From: Pseudocercospora fijiensis CIRAD86
Taxonomy: Eukaryota; Ascomycota; Dothideomycetes; Mycosphaerellales; Mycosphaerellaceae
Length of the DNA: 64,000 nucleotides
Assembly (NCBI RefSeq): GCF_000340215.1
Contig: NW_006921533.1
Coordinates: 2,667,386 to 2,731,385, forward strand
Direction: 5' to 3'
Made by a program: the position numbers and the translations under genes. Shown here piece by piece: positions 33,407-46,181 of this stretch. Position 1 is the first letter of the stretch; each line of letters opens with the position of its first letter. The notes beneath the pieces are model-generated. The model worked only from the letters and a program-made list of their open reading frames with translations. It was not told where the DNA came from and ran no database searches.

Positions 33407-33433
33407 CTAATGCTACCCCGGGGGTGTTATTAC
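33407..33433. repeat. punctuating palindrome, copy D site 2 (contains candidate pol start)
   Basis: CTAATGCTACCCCGGGGGTG then TTATTAC. ATG at 33410-33412 is in the pol frame and is the only copy in which this start codon survives. Confidence 0.85.
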
Positions 33434-36400
33434 GAATCTAACGTTTTCGCCGGCGTTATAAATCAGGACTACTAGTTATATACCTATCGACTTAAGGAAA
33501 CTTCTAAAGAGGTTTACGCGCTGTTTTATTGCGCTAATCTCTAGGCTTAGCGATAAAGAGAGAGAGCTCGGGTTCGATAATCGATTAGCGTATATACCCT
33601 ATATAAGAGAGTAGCCGACAAGATTAAGCCCGTAAAGGGTAGCGTATATATTACCGATAGGTCTAATCCTAGCGGAAATCCTAACTAGCGACAAAAGTGC
33701 CTTAATTAGGAGGCGACACTACTACCTAGGGATAGTCCGTACGATTAGAAATACATTACTAAAAAGTTTTCTACTATCCCTAGGGGGTTAAGGCTAATAG
33801 AGGAGAGGCTTGCGAAAATTAAACCTAGCATCGAGCTTTCGGATCGTAAACTAGAGTTACTATACGAGCTTCTATACAATCGCGAGGCCGTATTAGTATA
33901 TAACTTTACTTACCTAGGTAGAATAAATCCGGAGGTTGCCCCTCCGTAGAGGATCCGAACGATCGAATATAAGCCTTAGGCCTACCTAGGTTTCAAGCTA
34001 AACCTAAGCCTACGAGGTATAGTTAAGGATATAATACGACAGCGTATAAAGGCTAGCACCTTAGAACCTTCCTATGCCTTATATCGCAATCTATACTTCC
34101 TAGTTTAGAAGAAGATAGCTCCTAGGGAACTAAAGAAGTACCGCCTAATTAACGCTATACAAAAGTTTAATACGGTTACGATTAGAGATACTAACCTTCC
34201 TCCGGAGACTAATAGGTTCTCGGAAGCTTTTGCTAACTATATTATAGCCTTACTAGTTAACGTTTTCTCGGGCTACGACTAAATTCCTCTCTATCCTAAT
34301 AGTCGGGACCTTACTAGTTTCGAGATATCTCTTAGTCTATATAGACAAACTACCCTTCTCTAAGGGGCAACTAACTCCGTAGCCTAGTTCGTTCGCATTA
34401 TAAACTAAGTCCTCGCGGCCTATATCTCCTATATAGCGATGCCTTTCCTCGACGATATCGGCATTAAGGGCCCTAAAACTAGGTACGATAATAAAGAAGT
34501 AGAGCCTAGCATCCGCAGGTTCTTTCTCGAATATATTTAGAACCTCGATAGTATCCTCTACGACCTAGAGCGAGCTAACCTAACGGTATATAGGGAGAAG
34601 CTTTAGCTCCTATATAAACGAATAAACATTGTCGGGTTTGTAACTAATAAGAACGGCCGCTATCCTAATAATATACGGGTCCTAAAGATAGTATCCTAGC
34701 CGGATCCTACCTATTAGAAGGATGTCCGAACCTAGCTTAGAGTAGTCTCCTACTTCCGTATCTAGGTCGAGAATTTTACATTAGTATATAAGCCCTTATA
34801 CGCCTTACTTAAGAAGGATACTAAATTCGAATAGACCTCCGTTTACTAAGCGGCTAAGGATACGGTAACTAAGGCACTCGTTAGCGCACCTATACTAACA
34901 TCTATTAACTACTTAGAGGGTACGAGTTTAATAATTGTTACTATTAACTCGAGCGGGGAAGGCTATAGCGAGATACTAATGTAGTATAATCGTAAAGAAC
35001 TATCTTTACGACACCCTATCCGGTACGACTTAGGGCTATAGAAACTAATCGAGGCCCGATACGATGCTAGCAAGCGAGAATGCCTTAGAGTCTACAAGGC
35101 TCTAAAGAAGTTCCGGCCCTAGCTCTTTAGTATATTCTTTCGCTTAGAAATCGATACTTAGACGCTAGTCTATTAGCTTAACTATATAGCCTCTAACCTA
35201 CTAAACTCTACGATAGCTCGGTAGGTTGCCTAGATCTATTTGTTTGATTTCGACGTCTTCTACGTTCCTAGCAAGAAGTATACTAGACCGGATAGCCTTT
35301 CTAGAAGGCCCGCTATAGAAGAGGACATCGCCGAGATAATAGAAGAAGAGGATATCGATACGGTAATTAACCGCACTTTCTTCGCTACCTTCTATATTAA
35401 TGCTATACTAGCGATTACTAGGCCTGCTACTAACGACTAACCTAGTAACTAGCCCGACGAGAGCCCTACTACTAACGATAACGACTAGGCTAAAGCTAAG
35501 GCGGGTAAACTAGAGAGGGATAATATCCTTAATAGGGTCTACTCCGACGACTCCTATTATATCGCCTACTTCCTAACCTATACGAAGAAAGCGCCTAGCC
35601 TATTAAAGAGTTAATACCGTCGGGTTATTCGCTATTCTCGACGATTCTTAGTTAAGGATCGAATCCTTTAGCGATAAGCGATAGTTAATGTACCTCTCTA
35701 GCGTATTATTAACGACCTAGTAGCCCGATAGGAGATCCTTCGTTCCGTTTACGATAAGCTCGGCTACCGGGCGGCGGAGGGCACCTTCGATATCCTTCGT
35801 TAGCGCTACTAGTAGGACGGCGTATAGGCTAATATCTCCCGCTACTATAAGAGCTGTCCTAAGTACAATTTTAGGAATAGCTACCGACGTCTAGGGGAGC
35901 TGCGTATTCCTACTACCTAATTAGTCGGAGAGCGATAGTATAGCGATAGGGTCTATCTTAGTCGTAATAATAGCTTATATATTATTCGAGAGGGTCTTTC
36001 TCGATAGCCGGAGGCCTATTATTTCTATAAGGGCTACGGCGCTATTAATACTCGTAATATAGCTACCTTCCTATTTAAGGATCTGTTTTGCCGCTAGAGA
36101 ATACCTTACGAGATTATCTTAGACAACGCTACGAACAATATAGCTAAAGAAGTTTAAGTACTACTTGTTTCGTATAGGGCGAAAAACGTTCGTATCTCTC
36201 TATACTATCCCTAGTCGAATGCTATTATTAAACGTAGCTATCGGTCTTTAATTAATGCCCTATCTAAGATAACTAATAGAGGGGACAGGTCGGTTCCTAT
36301 CTCTACCCGGGTCCTAGCCCTTCTCTAGGCGGATCGAACTACTATTATCGATACGACTAGACTTACGCTAGTAGAGCTTATAATTAGGAGGGACGCCGTT

Positions 36401-37156
36401 CTTCCTATTAAGTTGTCCTATCGTACGTATAGCGTTTACGACTAGGGGTCTATTCGTACTAGAGTAGATCTCCTTACCTTACGCGCTAAGGCTCTTAAGG
36501 ATATAACTACTACTTCTTAGGAGGGACTTGCTCGGTAACGACGCCTTCGTAAAGAGGCTAAGTAGTATTTCGATAACTATAATGCTATTAATTAGGAACC
36601 TCTAAAGGTTAGCGATATAGTTCTCCTATACCGGTCGGAGCTAGAATATAGTTACTCTTATAAGCTAGCCTTTAAATAGAAGGGACCTTATAGGGTATAG
36701 GAGGCCCTTTACGATAGTTCTACGTACCGTCTTTAGGAACTTAATAGTGCTACCTTAAAGCACTCGCACCCTCGGGCTAACCTAAAGAAGATCGTCGAGT
36801 TGCGAGAACCTACCCGCCCTCCCCCGACCGAGGAAGAAGTTAGTGCCTCTACGGACTCTCTATCGACCTTAGATACCTATCGGGAGGAGGATCCTACCGC
36901 GATTATAGATCCTGTTCTACCTAACAACTATACGCACTCCTAAGTACGTCTTAGTAAGCTATTAGGAATAACTTATAAATAAAGGGAGGGTTATATACGT
37001 ATTAATTGCGCGTAGAGCATTTCCGATATTAATTCCAATAGGGAACTAGACTTCTAGCTATCTAACTCTAACTCCGAGGAGGAACTCGACTAGTCTAGCG
37101 ACGAAGACCGCCTAGAATTATAGGTATTAAACGACCCCGACTTCGAGACTAAATAA
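33410..37156 (+). pseudogene. pol ORF of copy D (RIP-degraded)
   Basis: 1,249 codons from an ATG inside palindrome 2 to TAA 37154-37156. RT keeps FLDDIGIKG at ~34,443-34,470. The stop-free window 35,240-35,440 is the RNase H-integrase link (VFYVPSKKYTRPDSLSRRP). Integrase follows to ~36,770 with an acidic tail, as in A. Confidence 0.9.
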
Positions 37157-37419
37157 TTGCTTACTCTTCCTTGCCTCTATCTACCTCTACTACGTTGTTT
37201 CCTTACTCTTATTAATCGTTCTCCGCGCTATTAATATAGTGCCGCCCTATACCTTTAGTCCTTACCTATTATCTGTTCCTACTAATATTTATACTCTCGT
37301 TTGTTGCTTTTAGTTTATCTTGTTATTGTCTTTTGCTTTTGCCTTTACCTTCGATTAATGTTGCTATAACTTTATTCCTTCGCTCTTGTTTCCTTAGATA
37401 GAACTATACGAGGCGTATT

Positions 37420-37452
37420 TTCCTAATAATACCCCGGGGGTAGCATTAGGAA
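37420..37452. repeat. punctuating palindrome, copy D site 3
   Basis: 33 bp with arms TTCCTAAT / ATTAGGAA around AATACCCCGGGGGTAGC. Confidence 0.85.
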
Positions 37453-37872
37453 AATAGCCGAACCTAACCCTCCGCCCTTCTAGGACTACTTCCCTCTAGA
37501 ATTCTAGACTCTAGCGACTACCCTTAGGTATTAACTATAATAAGATACTCTACTAGAGACTGTTCCTGCCCTAATTAGCACTAGTCGCGTAGGATACTAA
37601 GAAAGGGAGGTTCCCTATCCCTCCTCCTTCCTATCGCTTAGATAAATATAGTAACCTAGGCCTATAGCCTCTAAGAATAGGGACCTTAGGCTATTAAGCT
37701 TAGTATTTAGAAGAAGAAAGAAGGTAAACGTACGGACTACCTTTACGTGCTTGCTAATGTGAAAGGTAATGCTATACCTACAACGGTAGTACTATAGGCT
37801 AATATATCGACGGATTAGCTACGCTAGGCCTAGGCGACTTGCTCCTCGTTACCGAGCATCTCTAGAGAAAAG

Positions 37873-37899
37873 CTAATACTACCCCGGGGGTGCTATTAG
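37873..37899. repeat. punctuating palindrome, copy D site 4
   Basis: 27 bp, arms CTAAT / ATTAG around ACTACCCCGGGGGTGCT. Confidence 0.85.
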
Positions 37900-38315
37900 T
37901 CCTACTAGCCTTACTACTATAGATTTCTGCTAGGGACTCGAACTAACTAGTTATATTTCGAGTATACGAGAATCTACGATAGCTAAAGGTTAATAAAGGC
38001 GCGTAGTTACTACTAGCAATTAGCTAGATCGATTGTTAAACTTTAGCCTACCCTAATAATAAAGGAGTCTCGTATATAGCTTTACTTTTATATATAGCCG
38101 TTATCCGTTTGCTTTACTAGCGCGGAATATACGGACTACGTTACCTTCGCACTATATTTAAAGCGAGCTTCCTAAGCTCCTTCTTCTACTCGATTACTAA
38201 CTAACTCGCTATCGCCTAACTATCCCCCCCTTCTATTTAAACCCTTTAATTATTATTGTTAAGTAACGAATACACTTGCAAACTCGTTTATAACCTACTT
38301 CCGCTTCGGTCGACT

Positions 38316-39637
38316 ATGTCTTCCGGCGCCTCGAATCCGCTAGGTGCTAGTAGTAGTAACGACCTACCTGCCCCTATTAACCTAAGCCTAGCCGCCCTAG
38401 TTCCGATCGAAGCCCTATCCGATAGCGCCTTAGCTGCTGTAACTAGCCTCGAGCACTGCTTCTAAATCGTTACTGCCCTTAAAGACCTTTAAAAGAAGAT
38501 CTAGAACGCTCGTACCCTACTACGCGTTATTAGTAGGAATATTAAGAAGGCTACTATCTTAGTTACGTATAGTATAAATAACTTGCGTTAGTCTATCGTT
38601 AAGCGTATCTTTAAGCGCGAGGTTCTTAACGATATAGATATCGAATAAGCCTTTCCTATCGTCTATAGCCTCGAGACGGCCGGTACCTAGATTCGTTTAC
38701 GCTTTAAGACCCTCGACTAGGCCTTCGAATATTAGGGAGGACTAAGCAGTCTTCCTAAGAGCCTTATTAACTTCGCCTACGGTAGATAAGAGCGTACTAA
38801 GTAGGTCTCTTCGTTCGTTAACAAGTATAAGGTCCGTCGTTAAGGCGCCGAGTACCTTTCCCGTACTATAATCTATCGCGTATCTACCGCTAGTAAGAAG
38901 GTAGGCAAGCAGTTACTTAACTTGTCCTTTACACTTAACGACTTTACGATAGCCTACTAGAAGAAGCACTACGATGCAATCGTCTAGGTAGATCTTAGTA
39001 TATAGACAACTAAGGATCTACTAAAAGAGAAGGGCTATCGCATTAATAGTATAGGCTTTATTATTAAAGGTTAAGAGGCTCCTATCGTTAATGTCCTTAA
39101 ACGTAAGGCTCTTTGCCTAGAAACCGAGGCCGATACGGCTACTAGTCTTACGCTCGCTATAGAAATGTAGGCTAAAGATCGTCGCTCGACCCGCAACCGT
39201 AAGGTCCCTTAAGAAGTTTAAGACGAGCGCGCTAAGGCCGAAGCAGCGCGCAAGAAGGTATTGTATGCTCGCTAGGCCCTCCGTAAGGCTACTAAGAAGT
39301 ATAGCACTCCTTCTAGTACCGACTATAGTACTAACTATAGTACTAACTATAGTAATTCGGATATTAATATACTAGATATACTACTAGAAGATGTCTCCTC
39401 CGAAGGCTCCTTTAGCGAGCGTAGAGATAGAGGCCTCTCGCCGATCCTATTAACTAAGAATATCTATAGTTCTTACAAGGGCGACTCTATTACGTACCTT
39501 ATTACTAACATCGATATAGTTCCTAAAGCCGATATAGGCAAAGCTCCTACCGCCCTATCTATCTATTAATAGCTCGACGACCTTAGTAAGCTAGGTAAAG
39601 AGCGGTTTACTATATATGCTAACTATATTAAGAAGGC
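38316..39637 (+). pseudogene. ORF3 of copy D, first part (to the LINE insertion)
   Basis: Starts with an intact ATG (SSGASNPLGASSSNDLPAP); the first ~50 codons are stop-free. The LINE breaks it at 39,637. Joined to 44,549-45,977 it is 917 codons in frame. Function unknown; see copy A. Confidence 0.8.
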
Positions 39638-39699
39638 ATATACCTTCGTTAGCAAAATCGTTAAAAAATAGTAGCGAATAATTAGAGACGAAGGGAAGA

Positions 39700-40970
39700 C
39701 AGTTAAGAAGGAAGGGAGGACGAATAGAAAGCACTATATACTAGGGCAGAGGAGGTGCTAAAGGCGGAAGATAGAAGAACCCCTAAGAGGGTATATAGGA
39801 TAATAATCTTAGAACTCCTTAGAGGACTGAAAGCAATCTACAACTAGGCAAGCTACGTAATTACAAAGGTAGCTAATACAGTCGCAGTAAAGATTACGAA
39901 GAAACAATAGGAGATAAGCCCAAATTACCGCACCTAGGCAGTAGTAGCTAGTTAGGAGGCGCTAAAACCCCCGAGGATAGTAGTTAGAGTCTATATTACG
40001 GACCTATAGGAGCAAAAGGAAATCCAAGGACTTATAGGGAAAGAGATTGTAGAAAGAATTACAGTTAAAGAGGTAATTAGGGCTAGGAACGAAGGGAAAG
40101 GGGTAATTAAGCTGTTTATAGTATAAGAGCAGGACAAAAAGAAGCTAGAAACACAAAAAGAATAGACAACTAAGATAGGGAAAACAGCAAAGGTCTCCTA
40201 ATAGCAATTCATAATTATAGCCTATAGTATAACAAGAAGCTTTAAGGAAGAACAGGATATTAAGAGCCTATAGAGACAAAACTAAGCTATATGCCTAGGC
40301 CTAAAGATTACAAAAGTGGCATAGATTAAAAGGAAAATCGAAGAGACTAAGAAGCAGTCTTCCCTAATTATCTAGGTAGGGAGTATAGAGCAAGCTAATA
40401 TAGTGCTAGACTAGGGGTTATTCTAGGACTTTAAAAGATTAGAAACAGAGATATATAGAAGCAACTATAGGATAATGTAGTACTTCAAATATCAACACTA
40501 TAGACACTTAGCAGCTAAGTGCATAAAGATAACTAACACCTACTCCTATTATATAGGGGATTACTAGGTTAAAGAATGCAAAGTATACAAGGGAGAAGTA
40601 AGATATACATACTATACTAAAAGACACCCCTCTTAGGCGAAGGAATGCCTAGTAAGAATACAGGCAGCTAGGAAGGCAAAGGAAGCTAGAATTAATATAC
40701 TAAAAAGATATACAACAAGCTAGGGCAGCTAGGTATAGAAGCAACCTAGCTAAGTGCTACAAAAGAGGTCTAGATAAGATAATAGGTTTATATTCAGGGC
40801 CTTACTAGCATAAGAGAGTCACTAGCAACTAGGGAGACTAAGATACCTTAACATTATAGGAAAGGAAGTAGGGCAGACAAAGCTTAGTCAAATATTAGTC
40901 TAAAGTGAGGGAAGACTAAAGGAAAACTTATAGGGAAATAATATAGATAAAACCTAATAAATATTGCAAC
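39700..40970 (+). pseudogene. LINE ORF1 (gag-like, CCHC knuckles), degraded
   Basis: A basic, helical N-terminal region is followed at ~40,481-40,650 by tandem zinc-knuckle remnants: YFKYQHYRHLAAKC and KECLVRIQA can be read, with several Cys now Tyr (TGY to TAY). LINE ORF1 proteins bind the element RNA. The start is not determined, and the frame is separate from ORF2. Confidence 0.65.
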
Positions 40971-40977
40971 ATTACTA

Positions 40978-43900
40978 AATATTATATAGTACAATGTTAA
41001 CAAGAGCAAAGACAAGGTATAGAGGAGCTTCCTTTAAGCACTAAACCTAAAAGAACATTACATTATTGCAATCTAAGAGCCCTAGCTCAACCTATATATA
41101 AAGAGACTAGCAACAGTCAAAGACCTAAGATACTACCTAATTATCTATAACTAGGGAGCCCTAAGGATATATATCTATATTAGTAAGGAGATAGATACAG
41201 AAACCTAGCAGGCTATACTATAGGAGGATAGGGACCTAATATTAGTTCAAGTAGAGACATCCTAAGGTATACTCTAAATCCACTGTATATACAACCTACT
41301 ACTAGACTTAAGAAGTAGCACCTAACTGAAAACCCTAGAAAGACTACCTAGAGTTATCTAGGGGAATACCTACTAAATCCTACTTAGGGATTTCAACCTC
41401 TACTACCCCCTCTAGGGCTTAGACTTTACCCTAGCTTACTACTTCCTAGTAGGAAGACTAATTGATATATTAGAGAGGGAAGGAATAGAAATTGTTACCC
41501 TAAAGGGACTAATTACTTAGGAGGCAAGAGGAAGCAGCAGTATACTAGACCTATACTTTGTATTATATTAGATTAGGAACAGGATTATAAGATACAGGGT
41601 CAACTAGGAACTAGAAGAATTATTAGACCACTTCCCGGTGCAGATTAAGCTAAATGTCTAAGCTAATTAGGAAAGGGAACTAGAGGAGAAGCTTAACTAG
41701 AAAGGTGCCTAATAGGGTAGGATTAGGGAGGAACTAGAAAGGGACCTAAAACTAGAGGAACTCTTAACAAAGTACCTACTAAGGCTAGAGGACATTAATA
41801 AGGCAGTAGAAGAACTAATAGGAATCCTAAAACAGGTAGCTAGAAAGCATACCCTAGTAAAGAAACATTTACTATACTAGCAACTATACTAGACTAGCGA
41901 GTATATAAGGAAGGTTAAAGTAGCAAGGAAGGCTAGGAGGCAGTAGACACAAACCTATATCTAGGAAGCATAGGACAACTATAATAAAGCCTATTAGGAA
42001 AAGAAGATCTAGATCAAGAAAGATAAGATACAAGAATAGAGATCTATAATAGGAATAATTACAAAGAAACTAGAGGAGATATAGAGGATAGCTAAATAGG
42101 CAAGGAGACCTAAATAGGATAAGGATATACTACTACAATTCCCGGACATTATAGACCAATAAGGACAAATGCAGACTATAATAGAAGGGAAAGCAAGAGC
42201 CCTAGGCTAACACTTCTTCTATAGAAAAGTACAAGCAGACCTATTAGACATAAAGGAGAAAGAACAAGAGACTCTACTACTAGGTATACTAAGAGACACC
42301 TAGGTCAAACCCGAAACTATTAAAAGGATCCTAAAGAAAATTCTAGGCAATAAGGCACTAGGAGAAGACAAGATCTATAACAAACTTCTAAAAGCATATA
42401 GGAAGGGGCTAGCCCTAGTACTAGCTAATATCTTTTTATAAAGCCTAGCACTAGGACACTACCTAAGACTATTTAGGAAGTCCCTAACAGTAGTACTAAG
42501 GAAGCCCTAGAAGGAAGACTATATATAGCTTAAGGCCTACAGACTAATAGCCCTACTTAATACAATAGGCAAGGTACTAGAAAAAATTGTCGCTAAAAGG
42601 CTAATAACCTTTGCCGAGGAAAGGAACATCCTTCCTAAAGGCTAGATAGGAGGAAGAAAGAAGAGGTTAATACTAATAGCTATAGAACTAATTATAGAAC
42701 AGATTAAGCATATCTAGCACTATAGTTAAAACTAGGTAGCAACCCTCCTCTCCCTTAATATCTTAGGAGCCTTTAATAATGTCTCCTATAAAAGGCTCCT
42801 ATATATACTTAAACAGAAAGCTATACTAAACTAGATAGTCCAATTTATCTAGTCCTTCCTATAGGAAAGATCAATACAGCTTATTCTAGGCAAATTCAAA
42901 TTAGACCTAATGCTAACTAAAAAGGGAATCCCCTAAGGATTAACACTCTCCCTAATCCTCTTCCTTATCTTTATAGTAGACCTACTCCTACTCCTAGAAT
43001 TAAAAAACACATTAGCATTAGGGTTTATAGATGATACAAACATCCTAGCCTAGTCTAAGACAATAGAAACTAACTGCAAGATCCTAGAAGAGAAGCACTA
43101 GGAGTATGAAAAATAGGTAAGGAGGTATAGAGCAAAATTCGCCCTAGAAAAGTACTAGCTTATCTACTTTAGCAAGGCTAAATTAACCTATAATATAAAG
43201 CAATTAATTACTATCTAAGGCTTTGAAACCCAACTATTAACAGAGCTTAGGGTACTAGGGATCTAGCTAGATCCAAAACTAAATTAGGGACTATAAATAA
43301 AGAAGGTAAAGTAGAGGGCAGATGCTAATATACAATCTATTAATAGGCTTATAGCCTCTATATAAGGGGCTACATTCGAGAAAGCTAAAGTTATATACAA
43401 AGCAATTGTCAAGCTAGCAATGCTATATAGAGTACAGATATAGACAGCCTAGGAGAAAATACTAAAGAGGATTAAGCAACTAGTTAGCAGGTCCTAAACC
43501 TAAAGCCTAAAGAAAATCCTAGAAGCATATAAAACTACACTAATAAGGGTAGTAGAAATGGAATTAGGGATCCTACTAGTTAAACAATACTTCAAGGGAC
43601 TAAGACACTAATATATAGTAAAGATAATGGAATACTTAGCCTAATAGACTATCTAAAAGGCACTAGACAAGATAAAAGCCTAGTATATTAGGACTAGGAG
43701 GCGAGACAGACTACAAATAACTCCCTAGAAAGTTAAAGACCTAGAGCAATATAGAGTCTTAATAAGAGAAATACTAGAGAAAGAGCTTTAGGGACTAAAT
43801 ATAAGGCTAAAGGAAGACAAGCTAAAGGGAGAGAAACAAAGCCTAGTAGAATCAATTGCTAGACACCTATAGGAGCAGGAATAGAACAAAACACAAGTTA

Positions 43901-44403
43901 GACTAGGAACCCTAAAGGCACTAATCAAATTTAGTTAATATAACTACTAGCTCTATAAGGACCTAAATAGGGCCGAGGCAAGCCTAGCTATCCAAATCAG
44001 ATCTAAACACATTAGACTCAGATCTTACCTATTTAGAAGAAACGTCCTAGGAATTGAAAGCAGAGCTTACTAATATAGCTACCAATCTTAGAACCCTAAG
44101 CATATACTGCTAGTCTGCCCTTAATAGTTAGAAGGCAGAAGTAATTAGAGACTAAAAGCAATAGAAAGGGAATACGATAAACTAATCTAGAGCAAAGAAG
44201 ACCTAAAGAGAATAGTAAAGTGGATTATTAAACAGGGATTTATACAACAATTCGCACTAGTAAGGGAAACTAAGGAGTAGATAAGAAGGAGGGAAGAAGA
44301 GGGGGAAAAGAAGGGCAGGGCAGCAGGCAAGGTAGTTAGAGGGTAACAACTATAACACTAGTATACCCTAGAGGAAGGAAAACAAGGAAACGAGGAAGAT
44401 TAA
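40978..44403 (+). pseudogene. LINE ORF2: endonuclease and reverse transcriptase, degraded
   Basis: One frame of ~1,142 codons to TAA 44401-44403, broken by TAG/TAA codons. AP-type endonuclease at ~41,050-41,660: LKEHYIIAI...EP, RDFNLYYPLQ-like at ~41,388, SSILDLYFVL at ~41,535 and LLDHFPVQIKL at ~41,620, the DFN, D and SDH-type motifs of exo_endo_phos_2. RT at ~42,370-43,300: LKAYRLIALLNTIGKVLEK, GIP-GLTLSLILFL, and the catalytic FIDDTNIL intact at 43,024-43,047. A C-terminal basic region follows. It copies the LINE RNA by target-primed reverse transcription. Confidence 0.85.
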
Positions 44404-44507
44404 CACTTATAAATAGGACAGGAGGGAGGTTTTTACTAACTAAGTTGGTTTCCTACCTAAAACAATATATAGAAACAGACCTGCATAGGCCGAAAGGCAC
44501 TACAATA
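44404..44507 (+). other. LINE 3' untranslated region
   Basis: Short 3' UTR after ORF2, ending ATGAAATATC before the tetranucleotide tail. Confidence 0.5.
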
Positions 44508-44514
44508 GGCAAAT

Positions 44515-44533
44515 GAAATATCTATCTATCTAT
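44515..44533 (+). repeat. TATC tetranucleotide tail of the LINE
   Basis: (TATC)n takes the place of a poly(A) tail next to the target duplication. The last CTAT may belong to the target, so the border is ambiguous by about 4 bp. Confidence 0.7.
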
Positions 44534-44548
44534 CTATATTAAGAAGGC

Positions 44549-45977
44549 TACTAAGGTCTATAGTCTCTATACTAGTACTAAGGCGAGTGTCCTCGTCGGT
44601 CGCCTATTAAAGATTAGTCGCGAGGTTGCTAATTAGGATGCCTTTACTGCCCTTAAGACTAGTTATACTAACTAGTTTCCTAGACGCCCTACTACCGCCC
44701 CGACCTCCCTAGGACTCTACGTATTCAACCCTACTAGTACTATTACTCGCGATCTTACGCTAACTAAGCGTCGGTATAAGTTAATTACTAGCATTCTCGG
44801 CTAAGGCACTTCCTTCGACCGCTTTCGTTAGACTAGTAATACTATCTTCCCTCGAGTCTTCGGTTAGATATAGTCGCCTCGTAGAGCGTACCTTCCCCTT
44901 ATCGTCGACCTAATATAGGAAGAGTTTCGTATATTCTTTTAGCATATGCGTAAACTGCCTAAGTCTAAGTAGGAAGGCCGCAATGCCCTTTAAACCTATA
45001 GAGTAAGCAACTAAATCGTCCGTTAGTATCCCGCCTTATAGCTCTTAGCCGTTGCCCTTCGACCTAATTACGCGTACAAGCTTATCTCCGTCCCTAAGCC
45101 TACTAAGTACTTTAAGGTAGGTAATAGCGGTTATAAGAACTGCCCTACTAAGGAGACTTCTCGTCTCGGACAAGATATAGTTAAGCTCGTAGCTAGTAAG
45201 GGTGCTAGCTATCTGCGTATTAAGGTTTCTCTTATATCTAAAGATAAGACCGCCTATTTAACTATTATCGAGGGCATATACGAGCTAGAAGTCTTCGAGA
45301 ACTAGGTTAAGAAGCTTAATGCCCGTAGCCTAGTTCTACTAAACAAGATTAGCAAGCTTACTAATAAGCACCTTACTAACGACGAACTCGGTTATATATT
45401 CGATAGTTAGCCTAACGAAGGCGAGGCAGCTTAGTAGATCCTTAACCCTCTAAAGGAATACGAGGTCTCTATTTAGATACTATACCTTCCGTATAGTAAT
45501 CTAAAGCCCGAGAGCGACCGTATATTAATCGACCTAGGCTACTCTCGTATTATCGACAGTACTAAGATTAAGGGCTACGATAACTTAACCGTCGCTAAGG
45601 TTGCTAAGGCGTATCGCAATCTAACCGCCCTTCTAGGTTCTAATACCTTCGTACCTTTCGCCTTCCCTGCCGCTATCTTAGTCGAAGGCCTTAGTTGCAT
45701 TTCCGATGCCCTAGTCGGTAGAATTCCTTAGTTAAGTTACGTTGTTTAGAACGAAGTTAAGCAAATCCTCTAGTTTAGTAAAGAGGAGCTTAAGGACTAT
45801 CTACGCGAGTAGGAGAAGTCTATATAGGACAAGGCTACTAACCTCCTCGTTAATTAAGCTTACTTCGAGGTAGAGTACTTTAGTACTAATAGCTTTAATA
45901 CCTGCGGAGGAGTTTAGGAGAATCGACTAGCTAATAAGGTTATTACTAGTAAGGATTACGGTGCATTAAAGCAGTAA
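44549..45977 (+). pseudogene. ORF3 of copy D, second part
   Basis: Second part of ORF3 after the LINE, from the end of the target duplication to TAA 45975-45977; it aligns with A ~21,830-23,266. Confidence 0.8.
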
Positions 45978-46040
45978 GACAGCGTAGTAGATTAGTTACT
46001 TAGGAAGTTGTTTTTTTTGCATATTAATAGAATCTAGGAA

Positions 46041-46065
46041 CAATGCTACCCCGGGGATATTATTG
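46041..46065. repeat. punctuating palindrome, copy D site 5
   Basis: CAATGCTACCCCGGGGATAT then TATTG, 64 bases past the ORF3 stop. Confidence 0.8.
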
Positions 46066-46166
46066 CGGAGTTTCTAGAAAATAGCCTTAGCTAAGATGCC
46101 TAAGGTGCCCTATATAACTGTTTGTTTGTTTTCAGCGCGTAATATAAAGCGTGTCTAGTTAGATAC

Positions 46167-46181
46167 GAAGAAAGGGAGGGA
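46167..46181 (+). other. polypurine tract, copy D
   Basis: GAAGAAAGGGAGGGA immediately before the 3' LTR. Confidence 0.85.

Larger units (their letters stand above)
37157..38315 (+). other. spacer between pol and ORF3, copy D
   Basis: Non-coding spacer with palindromes 3 and 4, aligned with A 19,379-20,506. Confidence 0.55.
39638..44533 (+). mobile_element. LINE (Tad1/I-like non-LTR retrotransposon), nested in ORF3 of copy D
   Basis: About 4.9 kb, with two ORFs, a 3' tail of TATC repeats and a target duplication of at least 13 and up to 15 bp: CTATATTAAGAAGGC at 39623-39637 and 44534-44548. Removing it rejoins ORF3 of D in frame. The order of endonuclease and RT and the RT motifs match fungal Tad1-type LINEs. 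It appears close to full length. Stops are present, so it is inactive. Its dinucleotide make-up differs from the surrounding LTR elements (CpG-poor but CpA-rich). Confidence 0.9.
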
